Positions 12,067-22,560 of a stretch of 64,000 nucleotides of DNA are shown here, piece after piece. The notes beneath the pieces were generated by a model. That model did not search any database and was not told the DNA's origin. It was given only the letters and a program-made list of their open reading frames with translations. Every line of letters begins with the position of its first letter. Positions within the stretch are counted from its first letter, which is position 1. Origin of the DNA: Gigantopelta aegis (taxonomy: Eukaryota > Mollusca > Gastropoda > Neomphalida > Peltospiridae); assembly GCF_016097555.1 (NCBI RefSeq), contig NC_054712.1, forward strand, positions 54,348,213 to 54,412,212. Direction: 5' to 3'. The translations under genes and the position numbers were made by a program.

Positions 12067-13016
12067 GAGAAACAATATGTCTTCCTCATTAATGCACCCA
12101 CTTCGTGGAAATTAACTCAACCACGTGACCCAGCATTACAACATTAACCGGTACGACAAAACATGACTAATAAAAGGAAAACTTGTTGTCGCTAGTAATC
12201 AAACATTTAATATAAAAAATGCAACTGGTCTTAAACAGTATTTCATTTTATTTAATCACATTTTCTAGCTTTATGACAAGCAGCTGGCAGTACACTACTG
12301 AATAGTAGACTGGCCACGTGGACATGCAAACAGCGCTTATTTATACCGTGAGGCGGATCAACTGAACAAAATTGGTTGAAAATGTTTGTTCTAAAAATCG
12401 TGATGAAAAAAATCTTTCGCAAATTTGTTCGCCAAACCGAAAATTCTTTCGCAATTTTTAAAAAAAATTTCCGCAATTGGCAAAATATTAATAATAGTCA
12501 CCAATTATGTTTTGTTATATCGATCTGGTTGAAGATACTTGTTGCTATAATTACAAACAAAAGTTTAATACAACAAATTTTTAGTGTGTGGACTGAATTA
12601 GTAACCTTGATAGAATGGTGAAATTTTATTTTAGCTTCCTTTTTTTTTTTAGATGTTGGTAAGGTGGTTAGTGAAAATGTTTTGTATGTGGGGCATTCTG
12701 TATATAATATATAAATACATATGTATTTGAGTTCTTTTGTGTCATTAGTTGAATATATATGAGTTACCTGGTATTTCTTTTATATTTTATCATACATTTT
12801 AATAATAATTTTTTTTATTCATGTTCATGTACTTTTTATTACGACATGGGCTAAAACCATTTAAATGTCAATGTTGTTATACAATTCACTTGATATTTTA
12901 TTGGATATATCAATTCATCTTCAAATGTGGACTCTCCTACATTCCTAATGGATTCTCAAAATATAAGGTCATGAATCCATGGACTCTTTAATATTTTTGG
13001 ATGAATGAGAACCCTG
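12067..13016 (+). mobile_element. dispersed ~0.9-kb repeat, copy 1
   Basis: It matches 61229-61933 in the same orientation. Both begin GAGAAACAATxTxTTCCTCA and end GGATGAATGAGAACCCTG. Copy 2 lacks roughly 12440-12700. No transposase is visible inside, so it is probably non-autonomous. It sits just before the DDE_Tnp_4 fragment. Confidence 0.75.
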
Positions 13017-13029
13017 AGTTGCTAGGTCT

Positions 13030-13338
13030 GATCTTTTAGATTTATGTGAATTTGGTGACGCCATAATGGCTGACAAAGGATTTCAAATACAGAACAAGTT
13101 GCTTGAACGTGGATTGCACTTGATCATTCCTCCAAAGAAAAAGGCAAATAATCAGTTCAGTTCAAAAGAGGTGGAAACAACTAGAAGAAATGCTAACCTG
13201 CGGATACATGTGGAATGTGCAATGGAGAGGATAAAAAACTTTAGAATTTTACAAGGAGTAATTCCTTTGAATATGAGTGATCAAATTCATAAGGTTTTAA
13301 TGTGTACTGTTATTTGTGCAATTTACAGCCACCACTGA
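13030..13338 (+). pseudogene. DDE_Tnp_4 transposase C-terminal fragment
   Basis: The open frame (ATG 13066) reads GDAIMADKGFQIQNKLLERG, IIPPKKK, then TTRRNANLRIHVECAMERIK, and ends in TGA. ADKGF holds the second catalytic Asp, and HVECAMERIK the acidic third residue, of the DDE_Tnp_4 family (Harbinger/ISL2EU type). The first catalytic segment is absent upstream, where the dispersed repeat is inserted. It is a relic. Confidence 0.75.
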
Positions 13339-13339
13339 T

Positions 13340-13800
13340 AACAAAGTAAAGTCATATTCATTGTTGACTTAACTAAAGCAGGGTTCATACACTTTAGCAG
13401 TAACCAAATTCCATGACTTTTCATGACTGTTTAAAGGCATTTTCCATGACCTTTTCCAAGATTTTTTTTAACAATCCTCGACTAAATCTATAGGTATTTT
13501 ACTGTATTAGGCCACTCTAATTTGATTTGTTGGTTTACAGGCAATCTTTTTCAAAATGGCAGAATGGAGGAAATAAAAATAAAAATAAAAATGACTTTCA
13601 GATAGTTTTTACTATTGACAACATTCTCTCAATACTGTGCACAGATAAAAAAATTTTTTTTTTTACAAAACTTATTAATTATTTATTGATAAACATGTGC
13701 ATTATTTAAACTATATGTTTGTGCATTCATTCTGACATCAAATGTATCAATTTTTATTCAGTAAAAATAGTGATATGAACCTTCTGAGTACTGCAGGTGA
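13340..13800. other. interspersed repeat end and AT-rich spacer
   Basis: The block GGGTTCATACACTTTAGCAG...CCATGACTTTTCATGAC at 13381-13460 has a weaker relative at 45497-45550 (GGTTCATACACTTTATCATC...). It looks like one end of a decayed DNA transposon. Nothing else recognised. Confidence 0.4.
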
Positions 13801-13825
13801 AATCTCAAGTACATGTACTTTGTAC

Positions 13826-14652
13826 CCAAGTCATATCGTACCATGCTGCCTGGTCATTTCGTACCCTAGTCATTTCATACCTTGGTCATTTCGTACCATT
13901 GCAAAAAGTCATTTTGTACCCAATTCATTTCGTACCCTAGTCATTTCATTCCAGTATATAGAAAACGAATTGACTATAGCATAAAAGCAGTGGGTTTTGT
14001 TTTAAAACTTTATTTTGACAGTTTGAAAACCAGAACACGTTATTGTGCAGCATATCGTTATTGATACCCATAATACCTGCCAACTGTTATTTCCATTTTA
14101 CCTGACAAGAGCCATATATGGTATTTACTACTAACTGCCAACTTCGATTTTGTGTGAAATGGCCCCAGATAATTAGTCAAAAACAACAAAACAATATAAT
14201 GGACCAACAAAATATTATTTATTTATTGGGTCTTCTTTTGAAACTTGCTTATTTGCATCTTATTTGTTTAAGAAATAAACAATAACAACCATTAAAACAT
14301 TAATTACCTTACTGATTGCCAAATTAGCCAATTGCTAATGTTTATACAAAGTGGCAATAATTTTTAGTCTTTTGCTGATAAAATATCCCTTAAATTGACC
14401 ACAAATTTGTAATTTAATGTTATTTTGTAAAAGACATTACCGAGGTGATTGTTATAAATTGTTATGATTTGGTACGATATGACTTTCAGTTATGGTACAA
14501 AATAACCAAGGTACGAAATGACTTTTTGCAATTGTACGAAATGACCAAGGTATGAAAATACTTTTTGCAATGGTACGAAATGACCAAATTAGGTATGAAA
14601 TGACTATGGTACGAAATGACCATGGTACGAAGTGACTAGCAAGCACTTTCAT
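13826..14652. mobile_element. foldback element with tandem-motif inverted ends
   Basis: Left arm 13826-13955 carries about eight copies of a GTCATTTCGTACC motif. Right arm 14467-14652 carries about ten copies in reverse complement (GGTACGAAATGAC). Both arms include the longer spacer TTGCAAAAAGTCAT or its complement. The ~510-bp centre is unique and AT-rich. A further copy of the outer end is at 26772-26850 and a duplicated end at 14983-15057. Confidence 0.75.
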
Positions 14653-14695
14653 AATTAAAAAAAGTACGGAATTAATTTTAACTCAATTATAAATA

Positions 14696-15300
14696 CCGTA
14701 TATCTTCGCCTATAAGTCGAATTTTTTTCACCCAAAAATTATTTTATAACTTGGGGGGTCGACTTATAAGAGGGTAAAAAAATTTCACCAAAAAATATTA
14801 CTGTTTTGGGGATTATTTTACAAGTTTTATTGCTGAAGTATGCCATGTATTTATACTCAAATATGTTAATTTGACACATTTATTTTTTATAACCTATTTT
14901 TTTTGGCATTAGAACGGTTTTGGTTATGCGAAAAGGCGTACGATCTCTCACATGCCAAGACAACAGTCCACTTAGGTATACTAAATGACTATGGTACGAA
15001 ATGACCATGGTACGAAGTGAGTAGCAGCACTTTCATATTAAAAAAAGTATCGGAATTTATAAGTTGTTGTCTGTAATCTCAGTATTAACAGTAGCTTTCA
15101 CTCTCTATAAGGGAATATTTTTCGTTTTGATGCTATGTATGATAGTTTGATTGGAATAGTGATCATATTTTACAAAACGTGAAAACCGAAGTTTGATAAT
15201 CAAATATTGTTCTCATGTGCTGAAAATAAGAAATTTTTCAATTAATAAGTAAACATTATTATACGTTTTCACATTGTTATCGACTTACAGGCGAAGATAT
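14696..15300 (+). mobile_element. CCGTATATCTTCGCC MITE, copy 1 (internally deleted and patched)
   Basis: It begins CCGTATATCTTCGCCTATAA and ends with the matching GACTTACAGGCGAAGATAT, truncated before the last bases. Compared with the copies at 23251 and 33133, about 300 bp of the interior is missing. In its place is a ~75-bp patch (14983-15057) copied from the end of the neighbouring foldback. Confidence 0.85.
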
Positions 15301-15965
15301 TCACCTTAAAAAAATATAAAAAATAATAAAGATAAATAATTTAAAAAAAAAAATTAAAAAAAATAAAGAAGGAAATTGTTCTTGGCACTTTAATTTAATT
15401 GCATATTGTATATATTTTAAGATCAAGGTTAATAATTAACTTGTAAGTTTGTGCTAGCAGGCTATTAAAAAGTATTATTAAAATATACATTTGTGTTTCG
15501 TAGAAATTGGTTAGGGGACGTAACTACCTATTTTTTTTTTCGAATTTCTAATAGAGGCTATACATATCGCCCAATAGTTGAATGCATCTAATATTACATG
15601 TGTTGTGTCTTTGGAAAACTAAAAATTACCCCTTTTGCAGTTTTGACCACCCCCCTTACAAATTCCTGGATCTTCCCCTATATTCTTTCACAAAATTTGC
15701 ATTATCTGCAAATTTCAGAATGGCAACCATTATTTGTTTATTATTATTGTTTTTACTTCATGTAGTCTTGTCTTATTTGGGAGTGAACTGTGGTGAACTG
15801 ATATGCATTACCATAGAATCAATCGATGCTTGCCTTGTAGGCACAATAATCCATGCATTGTAACTGAAAATCTTTTATACAACTTTAGTGTTGACTAATT
15901 TTTAATGATGTTACATGTTACACGCATGTAATTTGTATGACTTTGCCATGTATATGTTGGTAGGT
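15301..15965. other. AT-rich stretch upstream of the piggyBac relic
   Basis: No supported gene. Homopolymer A-rich sequence lies at 15305-15370. Confidence 0.45.
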
Positions 15966-16506
15966 ATACTCAAGGAGTAAACCGATTTTTTGGCTTGAGT
16001 GGGCAGGTAGTAATCGCACTCACAAAACATCTACAGAATGAAGGCAGAACAGGTTATACTGACAATTTTTATACCAGCCCAATTCTGGCGCACTACCTTG
16101 AATCCAAAGGTATTTACACCTGTGGGACAGTCAGGTGTAACAGGAAAGGATATCCTGCAGATCTTGTGAAACCCAAGAATGAAGAAGGCCAACTACCCCG
16201 GGGACACACAGAGTGGAGACAGTGCGGTTCACTTATAGCTCATAGCTGGAAAGATAACCACATGGTTTATTATTTGAGTACTGGTCTCATACCTGTACAG
16301 GACGAGTTGACGACCACTAGAAAAAAAAGAAAGACTGCACCAGAGAGGAATTCACCTCCCCCAGCTTCAACACAATATCAAAAGTACATGGGAGGTGTCG
16401 ACAGGATGGATCAAATGATCAGGTTGAACAAAGAAAAGAAAACAATGAGATGGTATAGGAGAGGTGAGAGGAAGTTGTTTGGAATCTCAGTGTACAATGC
16501 GTTTAT
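15966..16506 (+). pseudogene. piggyBac transposase 1, catalytic part upstream of the nested insertion
   Basis: The frame reads NRFFGLSGQVVIALTKHLQ, then TGYTDNFYTSPILAHYLESK, which contains the DNFYTS catalytic Asp of piggyBac (DDE_Tnp_1_7). YMGGVDRMDQMIRLN, with the third catalytic Asp (GGVD), and RWYRRGERKLFGISVYNAFI follow. The N-terminal part with the first Asp is not found upstream. The frame stops abruptly at 16506 because another piggyBac element begins at 16507; its protein resumes at 19093. Confidence 0.85.
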
Positions 16507-16518
16507 CCCTCTATTTAC

Positions 16519-16880
16519 CCATGTTGCACTGGGGCAACATACATTTTGCCCCCTCGATTTTGGTACTTACTTAGCCCCATTTGTATATATGCAATGCTAA
16601 AATTTTACCATTGCTTACCAATGTTGCACTGGAGCAACATATGCAGTTTACATGCGTCTGGTCCTGTTTTCAGTACTATCCTAAAATGGCAGCCGTCGTC
16701 AAATGTTCAGCGTGGTTTGGAAGCTGCACGATCAAGCCAAACTTTTGAATGTACATCATCAATCCAAAGTGTCAAAGGTATGTATGATATTTATTTATTA
16801 CTGTAGAAGTTATATAGAGTATTTATTGAACCACCAATGCAACTTTTTAATTTTGCACGATACGTTCAACTTTGTGTTGC
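16519..16880. repeat. near-palindromic ATGTTGC-ACTGG-GCAACAT motifs in the left end of piggyBac 2
   Basis: Copies lie at 16521-16542 and 16620-16641, and a reversed copy at 16874-16894. A fourth is near the right end at 18943-18964. Each can form a short stem by itself (AATGTTGC pairing with GCAACATT). Confidence 0.75.
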
Positions 16881-16933
16881 TGAGGTGCAACATTGGTAAG
16901 CAATGGAAACTAAATTTTATTTTTATTTTTTCA

Positions 16934-17126
16934 GATGTTCAAGCGAACACGAAATATCAAAGACATTTTGGCTGCTGTTCTGGATTCAGGCAGTGAATGT
17001 GACGAGCTGTCAGAAAGTGATGAGGATGATGAAATTAACGATAGTAACGGTGGCGACAGTTCAGATCATGAAAGCCAGTTCAGTTTTTCAGATGACGAGC
17101 CGTTAGCTACTTGCCAATGCTGCTAA
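16934..17126 (+). CDS. piggyBac transposase 2, acidic N terminus
   Basis: A TTTTTTCAG acceptor precedes ATG 16935. The frame encodes FKRTRNIKDILAAVLDSGSE, then a Ser/Asp/Glu-rich stretch ending FSFSDDEPLA. Acidic, low-complexity N termini are usual in piggyBac transposases. The frame ends in TAA at 17124-17126. The continuation (EPEPKDQSPIEYFKHFVTDE) is in a different frame from about 17227. Confidence 0.6.
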
Positions 17127-17642
17127 GCAGATAAATAACAAACGAATAACATGGTTATTGTTTTGAACGACGTAGAAACTTTGTACCCTCGGCCAGTACT
17201 GAATTTGATTCTGGTTCCATTGAACCCGAGCCCAAGGATCAATCCCCAATAGAATATTTTAAACATTTTGTTACTGATGAAATGATTGATAATATTGCAA
17301 CAGAGACCAATAAATATGGTTTGCAAAAAGATGGAATAAATAGCAAGGTAACAAAAGATGAAATTGAATTATTCTTTGGCATTTATTTCTATATGGGGCT
17401 TGTAAAAATGCCAGCTGTTAGTTCATACTGAGACAATGAGTTGAGGTTTTTTACCTATTGCTGATAACATGAGCAGAAACCGTTTTTACAAAATTCAGGC
17501 TCTTTTACATTTTGTCGATAACAATCTTGTGAATGATGAACAAAAAAACGATCGAATTTGGAAATTGAGGCCTTGGATTGACTCACTGAGATAAAATTTC
17601 AACAGTGTTAGCAGCGATGAAAATCAAAGTATTGACGAGATT
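17127..17642 (+). pseudogene. piggyBac transposase 2, broken central segment
   Basis: The frame from about 17227 reads PIEYFKHFVTDEMIDN and FFGIYFYMGLVKMPAVSSY, typical of the piggyBac N-terminal half. It meets a TGA at 17429-17431 where the family has Trp. A frame change near 17450 leads into MSRNRFYKIQALLHFVDNN, and a TAA stands at 17592-17594 just before the SIDEIMVAFKGR block. At least two nonsense codons and one shift break the protein. Confidence 0.75.
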
Positions 17643-18692
17643 ATGGTGGCATTCAAAGGTCGTTCAATTCTGAAGCAATATTTGCCCAAAAAACCAAAGA
17701 AATGGGGTTTCAAGTTATGGGCAAGGTGCAGTTCATCAGGATTTTTGCACGACTTTGCTGTTTATCAAGGAAAAGGAACTGGCATCAGCAGTGATTATGG
17801 AGGCGACTTTGGTGTTGGAGGCAATGTCGTGCTACAGCTATGTGAATCTCTGCCTCGAGGCCAACAGCACAAAATATTTGCTGTTAATTTTTTCACAAAC
17901 ATTGCCATGGCAAGTGAACTGAAGGAGCGTGGATTCCACTTTACTGGCACCATCCGAGCCAATCGCTGTCATAAAGCCCCTCTAAAATCAGAGCAAGAGC
18001 TGAAACGAATGGGACGTGGTGCATTTGATTCTGTCAATGAGACAAAAACCAATCAGGTTTTGGTCCGCTGGTTTGACAACAAATGTGTGACACTACTGTC
18101 CACTTATGTTGGCACTGACCCTGTCAACAAGATCAAACGGTATGACAGATCCACCAAAAGCTTCATTGATGTAGACCAACCAGCAGTAATTGAAATCTAT
18201 AACTCCAAAATGGGTGGAGTTGATCTGCTCGACATGATGTGCACATTGTACAAGCGACAACTAAAGAGTAAAAGATGGTATTTATACATGTTTTACAATA
18301 CCCTAACCATTGCAGTGGTAAATGCGTGGTTCCTCTACCGCCGTGACTGCAAATATTTGGCTACTGTAAAGACAATGCCACTGAAACAATTTCAGGGCAT
18401 GGTCGCTGCTGCATTAGTGAAGAAAGACAAGGTTGTACGTGGTCGACCTTCTGGTTCTACTGGCTTAACACCACCGCCGGCAAAGAAGCAACGAGTGATG
18501 CCTGGACCAGTCAATGATGTCCGCTACGACAAAACAGATCACTTTCCCTTGCATCAAGAAAAGCGGAATAGATGTAGACTCTGTACCAAAGGCTATACAA
18601 GTTGGAGGTGTTCCAAATGCCTGGTTCATTTGTGTCTGGTTCCCGAACGAAACTGCTTTGTTTCATACCATGAAAAACATGGTAACACGTGA
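17592..18692 (+). pseudogene. piggyBac transposase 2, long C-terminal ORF with altered catalytic site
   Basis: After the TAA at 17592 the frame is open for about 365 codons (first ATG 17643). It contains SIDEIMVAFKGR (first catalytic Asp), then IFAVNFFTNIAMASELKERG, then NSKMGGVDLLDMM (third catalytic Asp). It ends with a Cys/His finger (CRLCTKGY, CSKCLVHLC, CFVSYHEKHG). The second catalytic Asp, normally in a DNxFTS motif, reads Val here: the GTT codon is at 17883-17885. The long frame is therefore catalytically defective as well as N-terminally truncated. Confidence 0.85.
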
Positions 18693-18830
18693 CTGTGCCT
18701 TGTTTCATACCATGAAAAACATAGTAACATGTGACTGTGCCTAATTTCGTACCATGAAAAACATGGTAACACGTGACTGTGCCTTGTTTCATATCATGAA
18801 AAACATAGTAACATGTGAATGTGCCTCTTT
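18657..18830 (+). repeat. ~42-bp tandem repeat, 4 copies, overlapping the transposase 3' end
   Basis: The unit reads TTTCATACCATGAAAAACAT, then GGTAACACGTGACTGTGCCT. Copy 1 is the coding end (YHEKHGNT plus TGA); three diverged copies follow in the non-coding DNA. Confidence 0.85.
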
Positions 18831-19088
18831 TGAAATCATTGGGCAAGTTCAATTATGTCATTTACTTGTAATAATAATATCTGAGTTGCAGTTTTCGCTT
18901 TTTTATTTGTGTCATATATATTTTACAGTACATACCAATGTTGCACTGGAGCAACATTTTGAAAAAGTAGGTCAAGTTGGTCCAATGAAAAAAATTACAA
19001 TGGATATTGTTTATATCTTCCTGGGAGGCAAACCATACAAGTGGAATTAATTTTAACTCATTTTAAATTGGTTTTGGTAAATAGAGGG

Positions 19089-19495
19089 ATATAATAGAAG
19101 GACACACCATCAACCATGATGCACCTGGGAAGAGGTGACGGCATCTTAAGTCTTTCAAGCTCAACTTGGCTCACCAACTGATAGGCACCGTTCAGTCGTG
19201 AATGAGAGCTGAACCAGGTCAACCACGAAGTGATGCCTCTAACGACTTGATGGGAAGAAAGAACCACCTACCTGTGCCAGGTGAAGGTAATAACCATCTG
19301 TGCTATAACCATCTGTGCTATGTGTGCAACTGTCGACACAAAACATTCAACAATACCAACCCGGGTGTTCACTACTCAGAGAACCCCTACAAGCAGAGAA
19401 AATCCAGTATGACGTGTGAGAAATGTGACGTTTACCCGTGTTGTAATCCCAAAACTACCCGTTTCAAAGATTTTCACACACAGGTAAATCTGTAG
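19089..19495 (+). pseudogene. piggyBac transposase 1, C-terminal continuation
   Basis: Resuming after the nested element, the frames carry IEGHTINHDAPGK, then LKSFKLNLAHQLIG. A TGA and a frame change near 19200 are followed by an open frame with HLPVPG, CYVCNCRH, NPGVHYSENPY and CEKCDVYPCC, then FKDFHTQ. This is the Cys-rich C-terminal finger of piggyBac transposases and matches the order expected after VYNAFI at 16506. A GTAAAT-like donor follows at 19481. Confidence 0.75.
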
Positions 19496-19803
19496 ACTAG
19501 AATAATCATGGCTGTAAATACTGTTTGCAATAATTATTATAAATAAGTGTATATATATTTTGTGTGCAGAACTTTTATTTTTCTCTGTGACAGAAAGACC
19601 TACATATTCATGGTATCTGAATTGAACAAAACTATTTGAGGAATTTGAGAATTCATTCAGTGTTGTTCAATACATGTTGCCAGAATGTATGTATATAGCC
19701 AGAATTTTATAACACTTTCCCCCCAGTCTCCAAATTAAATATGCAGAAATATATTTGTAGTACTTGGCACTTGCAACTGTGATAACATAAACTATGTAAT
19801 TTC
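19496..19803. other. AT-rich spacer
   Basis: No gene or repeat recognised. Confidence 0.45.
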
Positions 19804-19993
19804 AGGTAACACTGAAACCACAAAGGCAAAAGAGAGAAACACAAGTATTTGTAGATTTGAAAGATGCATGTACCCAGTCACTAACTTGCAGACACTACTG
19901 GGAAGTCAACGCCTGCTAAAAGATCACTGTCTTTTGACAATGAATTGAATGTTTCAGAAGAATTGGAATTGATTAGCATTGAGGTTGATGTTA
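19804..19993 (+). pseudogene. N-terminal fragment of the Kolobok-like element, upstream of the MITE
   Basis: After a TTTCAG acceptor the frame reads LKPQRQKRETQVFVDLKDA. A shifted frame reads RSLSFDNELNVSEELEL up to the MITE border. The text resumes past the MITE as YLPEESDTDSNLFASSE. Assignment rests on position and continuity. Confidence 0.4.
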
Positions 19994-20745
19994 TCGTATT
20001 TTCCCCATGTTTTATGCACTTTTTTTCCCCAGAAAATACAGGTTAAAAATGGGGTGCACACTATACATAACAGAAAAAACTCTTTTAAAAATGCCCAGTG
20101 ATCACCCATAATTTTTTTTACAGGTTATTGACAGTGTTCATTACAATGAAATGCCAAAACCCTCTTAAAAATCACTTTTCACTTGTGATGGTCGTAATAA
20201 ATGCAAAATAAATGTACAAAAGTATCTATACCTCGCCAAAAAGTGCACAAAAATGACAAAACTGGACCGTAAATATTTAAAATTTCCATGAGATTTAATT
20301 CGGCCACTTCCGTCAAACCGGAAATATGCGACACTACTATAATTTTAGAAATTTTGCACATTGACGTTTGGCACAAGAACCAAATGTAATATGCTATATT
20401 TTTTTCTCCATTTATTTATTAGTCATTTACAGTGTACGGGTATATAATTTTGTTTTGATTTATGCATGTGTGAGTCTGTGACATGTAAGTTCTCAAGTAC
20501 TAGCCTATGTTTAATGTGACATGTAGGTCTACATACGCAAGTACCTAACTTCACTTTTGTTTCTGGAATATACCACTGCTTTCGCTTTTCGTTAATTTTG
20601 GTGACGGGGAAAATGGTTTATTATGCATTCACCATCAAGTTTGTGGTTTAAAAAAAACAGTGTGCAGTATATTGTGGTTCATGTTTTTTTTTCTTGGAAT
20701 ACACATTCAAAGTGGAGGGTGCACATTATACATGGAAAAATACGG
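19994..20745. mobile_element. pogo/Tigger-type MITE, 752 bp, TA target duplication
   Basis: The left end is TCGTATTTTCCCCATGTTTT and the right end, reverse complemented, CCGTATTTTTCCATGTATAA. Both then contain GTGCACC. TA flanks both sides (19992-19993 and 20746-20747). The interior 20219-20350 matches 6880-7000 next to a pogo-like transposase fragment. It splits the Kolobok-like relic. Confidence 0.85.
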
Positions 20746-20747
20746 TA

Positions 20748-22309
20748 CTCATAATCCATTGTACCTGCCTGAAGAAAGTGACACAGATTCCAACTTATTT
20801 GCCAGCTCAGAGTGACAGGACTGGTTTTGATACTTCTTGACCTACACAGACACTCGAAATTTACAATATTCGAGTCCTGTCTTAGTCAACTATTCAGTAA
20901 ATGTTTACTTCCAAACTGTTGCGAAAAACTAGCATACTGCAAGAAACGAACAATGGGCTCTTTATTAGTTGTGGAAACTACGTGCAGTATGGGACATGTA
21001 ATAAACAGGATGGCTACAGGGAATCGCTAAGGGGGGCTGCTGCACTCCTTTTTACAGGATCAACCTTTTGCCAAATAAGTAACTTTGCCAAGACATTGCG
21101 TTTGATTTTTTTTGGATAAAACATACTGCCGCATTCAGGACAAGCAGCTCTTCCCCGTGGTAAACACACATGGAACAAGCTTCTGTTGTTTCCCAGTTGC
21201 AAGGCCAGAAAGGGTGGTTAAGTGGAGATGGAAGTGAGTCCTGGCTTTTGTGCCAAATACTGCAACTATACATGATGGACATGCATTCCGGTAAGGTGTT
21301 GGCTTATAATATTGTTCAGGTGATCAAGATTGGAAGTTCAACCAACATGGAGAAATCAGGCTTCACCAGGTGTTTGGAAGAGGTGAAGGGGTCTTTGGAT
21401 GTAAAGGTTTTAGCAACTGACCGACACCTGTAGATCGGAAAAGTTATGAAGGATGAGATAACCATCCAACACCAGTATGATATGTGGAACTTTGCCAAGT
21501 CATTTGGTAAGAAGCTCGGTTAGGTAACAAAGAGGAAGGAATGCAGTACACTGGGACCATGGATGAGATCCATCACAAACCAGGTGTGGTGGTCTATGGC
21601 AACATGTGAAGAAGATGAAGTCATTCTCAAGGAAAAGTTTCTGTCCATTGTCCACCACTTCAGTAAAATCCATGAATGGCAGTCAGCAGACAAATACCAT
21701 TGCTGTGCACACGATCCCCTTGGTGAAGAGTACATGAGATCCAAGAAGTGGATAAAACCTGGCACACCACCACACAAGGCTCTGCAGGGTGTCACGTTCA
21801 ACACCAGGTTGCTAAATCAACTGAAAAAGCTAACTATGTTCTGCCACACAGGAGATCTTGAAGTATTTAACTCACTTCTGTTGAAATACTGCCCAAAACG
21901 GCAACACTTCAGCTACAAAGGAATGTATGTTAGACAGCAACTTGCCATTGTGAATCACAATAACAACACAGGCAGAAGTAAATGGAGAGAAGAGATACAA
22001 TCAGCCATTCACAAAAATTACCAAGCAGTGGGTTGCAAAACCATTTAAGGAAAAGAAAGATTATGGTTACCTGGACAACATGCTGGATACTGTCATAACT
22101 AACAGAATGAACAATGTGACACTACCTTCAGTTGTAGTACCAGCTTTACACAATAACATTGCTACCAAAAGAGTGAACAATGTGACACTACCTTCAGTTG
22201 CAGTACCAGCTTTACACAATAACATTGCTACCAAAGAAAGACCAGACAAAAAACAAACAATTGACAAAGCACAATTCCAGAATGGGCAAACAGGTGTTAA
22301 CATAAAATA
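20748..22309 (+). pseudogene. Kolobok-like transposase relic
   Basis: Frames in order: a Cys-rich region (LLPNCCEKLAYC, GTCNKQDGYRESL, GAAALLFTGSTF) with several frame changes to about 21115. Next, 21170-21433 has MEKSGFTRCLEEVKG and LATDRHL. Then 21563-22048 has SITNQVWWSMATCEED, HCCAHDPLGEEYMRSKKW, FCHTGDLEVFNSLLLKYCPK and NHNNNTGRSKW. The TDRH, CAHDPL and TGxLExFxS blocks recur in a repetitive animal protein family that I associate with Kolobok elements; the superfamily name is from memory. At least three stops or shifts make it a pseudogene. Confidence 0.6.
22111..22236 (+). repeat. 63-bp direct duplication near the 3' end of the Kolobok-like relic
   Basis: Two adjacent copies (22111-22173 and 22174-22236) differ at two to four bases. 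The period is 21 codons, so the frame (NNVTLPSVxVPALHNNIATK) is kept. Confidence 0.9.
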
Positions 22310-22560
22310 ATGTCACCATTAACCATTTAGGGGTTATATTGTAAATTACTTGCTTGAGCAATCAGAATAGTCTATAGAAATTTTAAAACTCATGGAGTTT
22401 TGTTAGGTGTAAATGAGCATACACGTGTGTATACCCAGTTGCGGTCATTTGACCCCCCCCCCCACATGTGCCCATCTGCTTACTGAGAATCCGGTCATCT
22501 GACCCCCCTGCTCAATATTTTGACAAAATTCCCTATATAAAATGGGGTCCCAGTCAGATA
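22310..22560. other. spacer with poly-C run
   Basis: A C run at 22451-22462. No gene supported. Confidence 0.45.

Larger units (their letters stand above)
16507..19088 (+). mobile_element. piggyBac element 2, nested inside piggyBac 1
   Basis: The ends are inverted repeats: CCCTCTATTTACC at 16507 and GGTAAATAGAGGG ending 19088, starting with CCC as piggyBac ends do. The left flank is TTAT (16503-16506) and the right flank ATAT (19089-19092), which fits a 4-bp target duplication with one later change. Excising it and one 4-bp copy restores the host transposase frame (VYNAFIIEGH). The interior encodes a second piggyBac transposase. Confidence 0.85.

Noticed and set aside
18511..18852. Minus-strand 113-codon repetitive frame
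   Set aside because: Translation of the 42-bp tandem repeat opposite the piggyBac 3' end.
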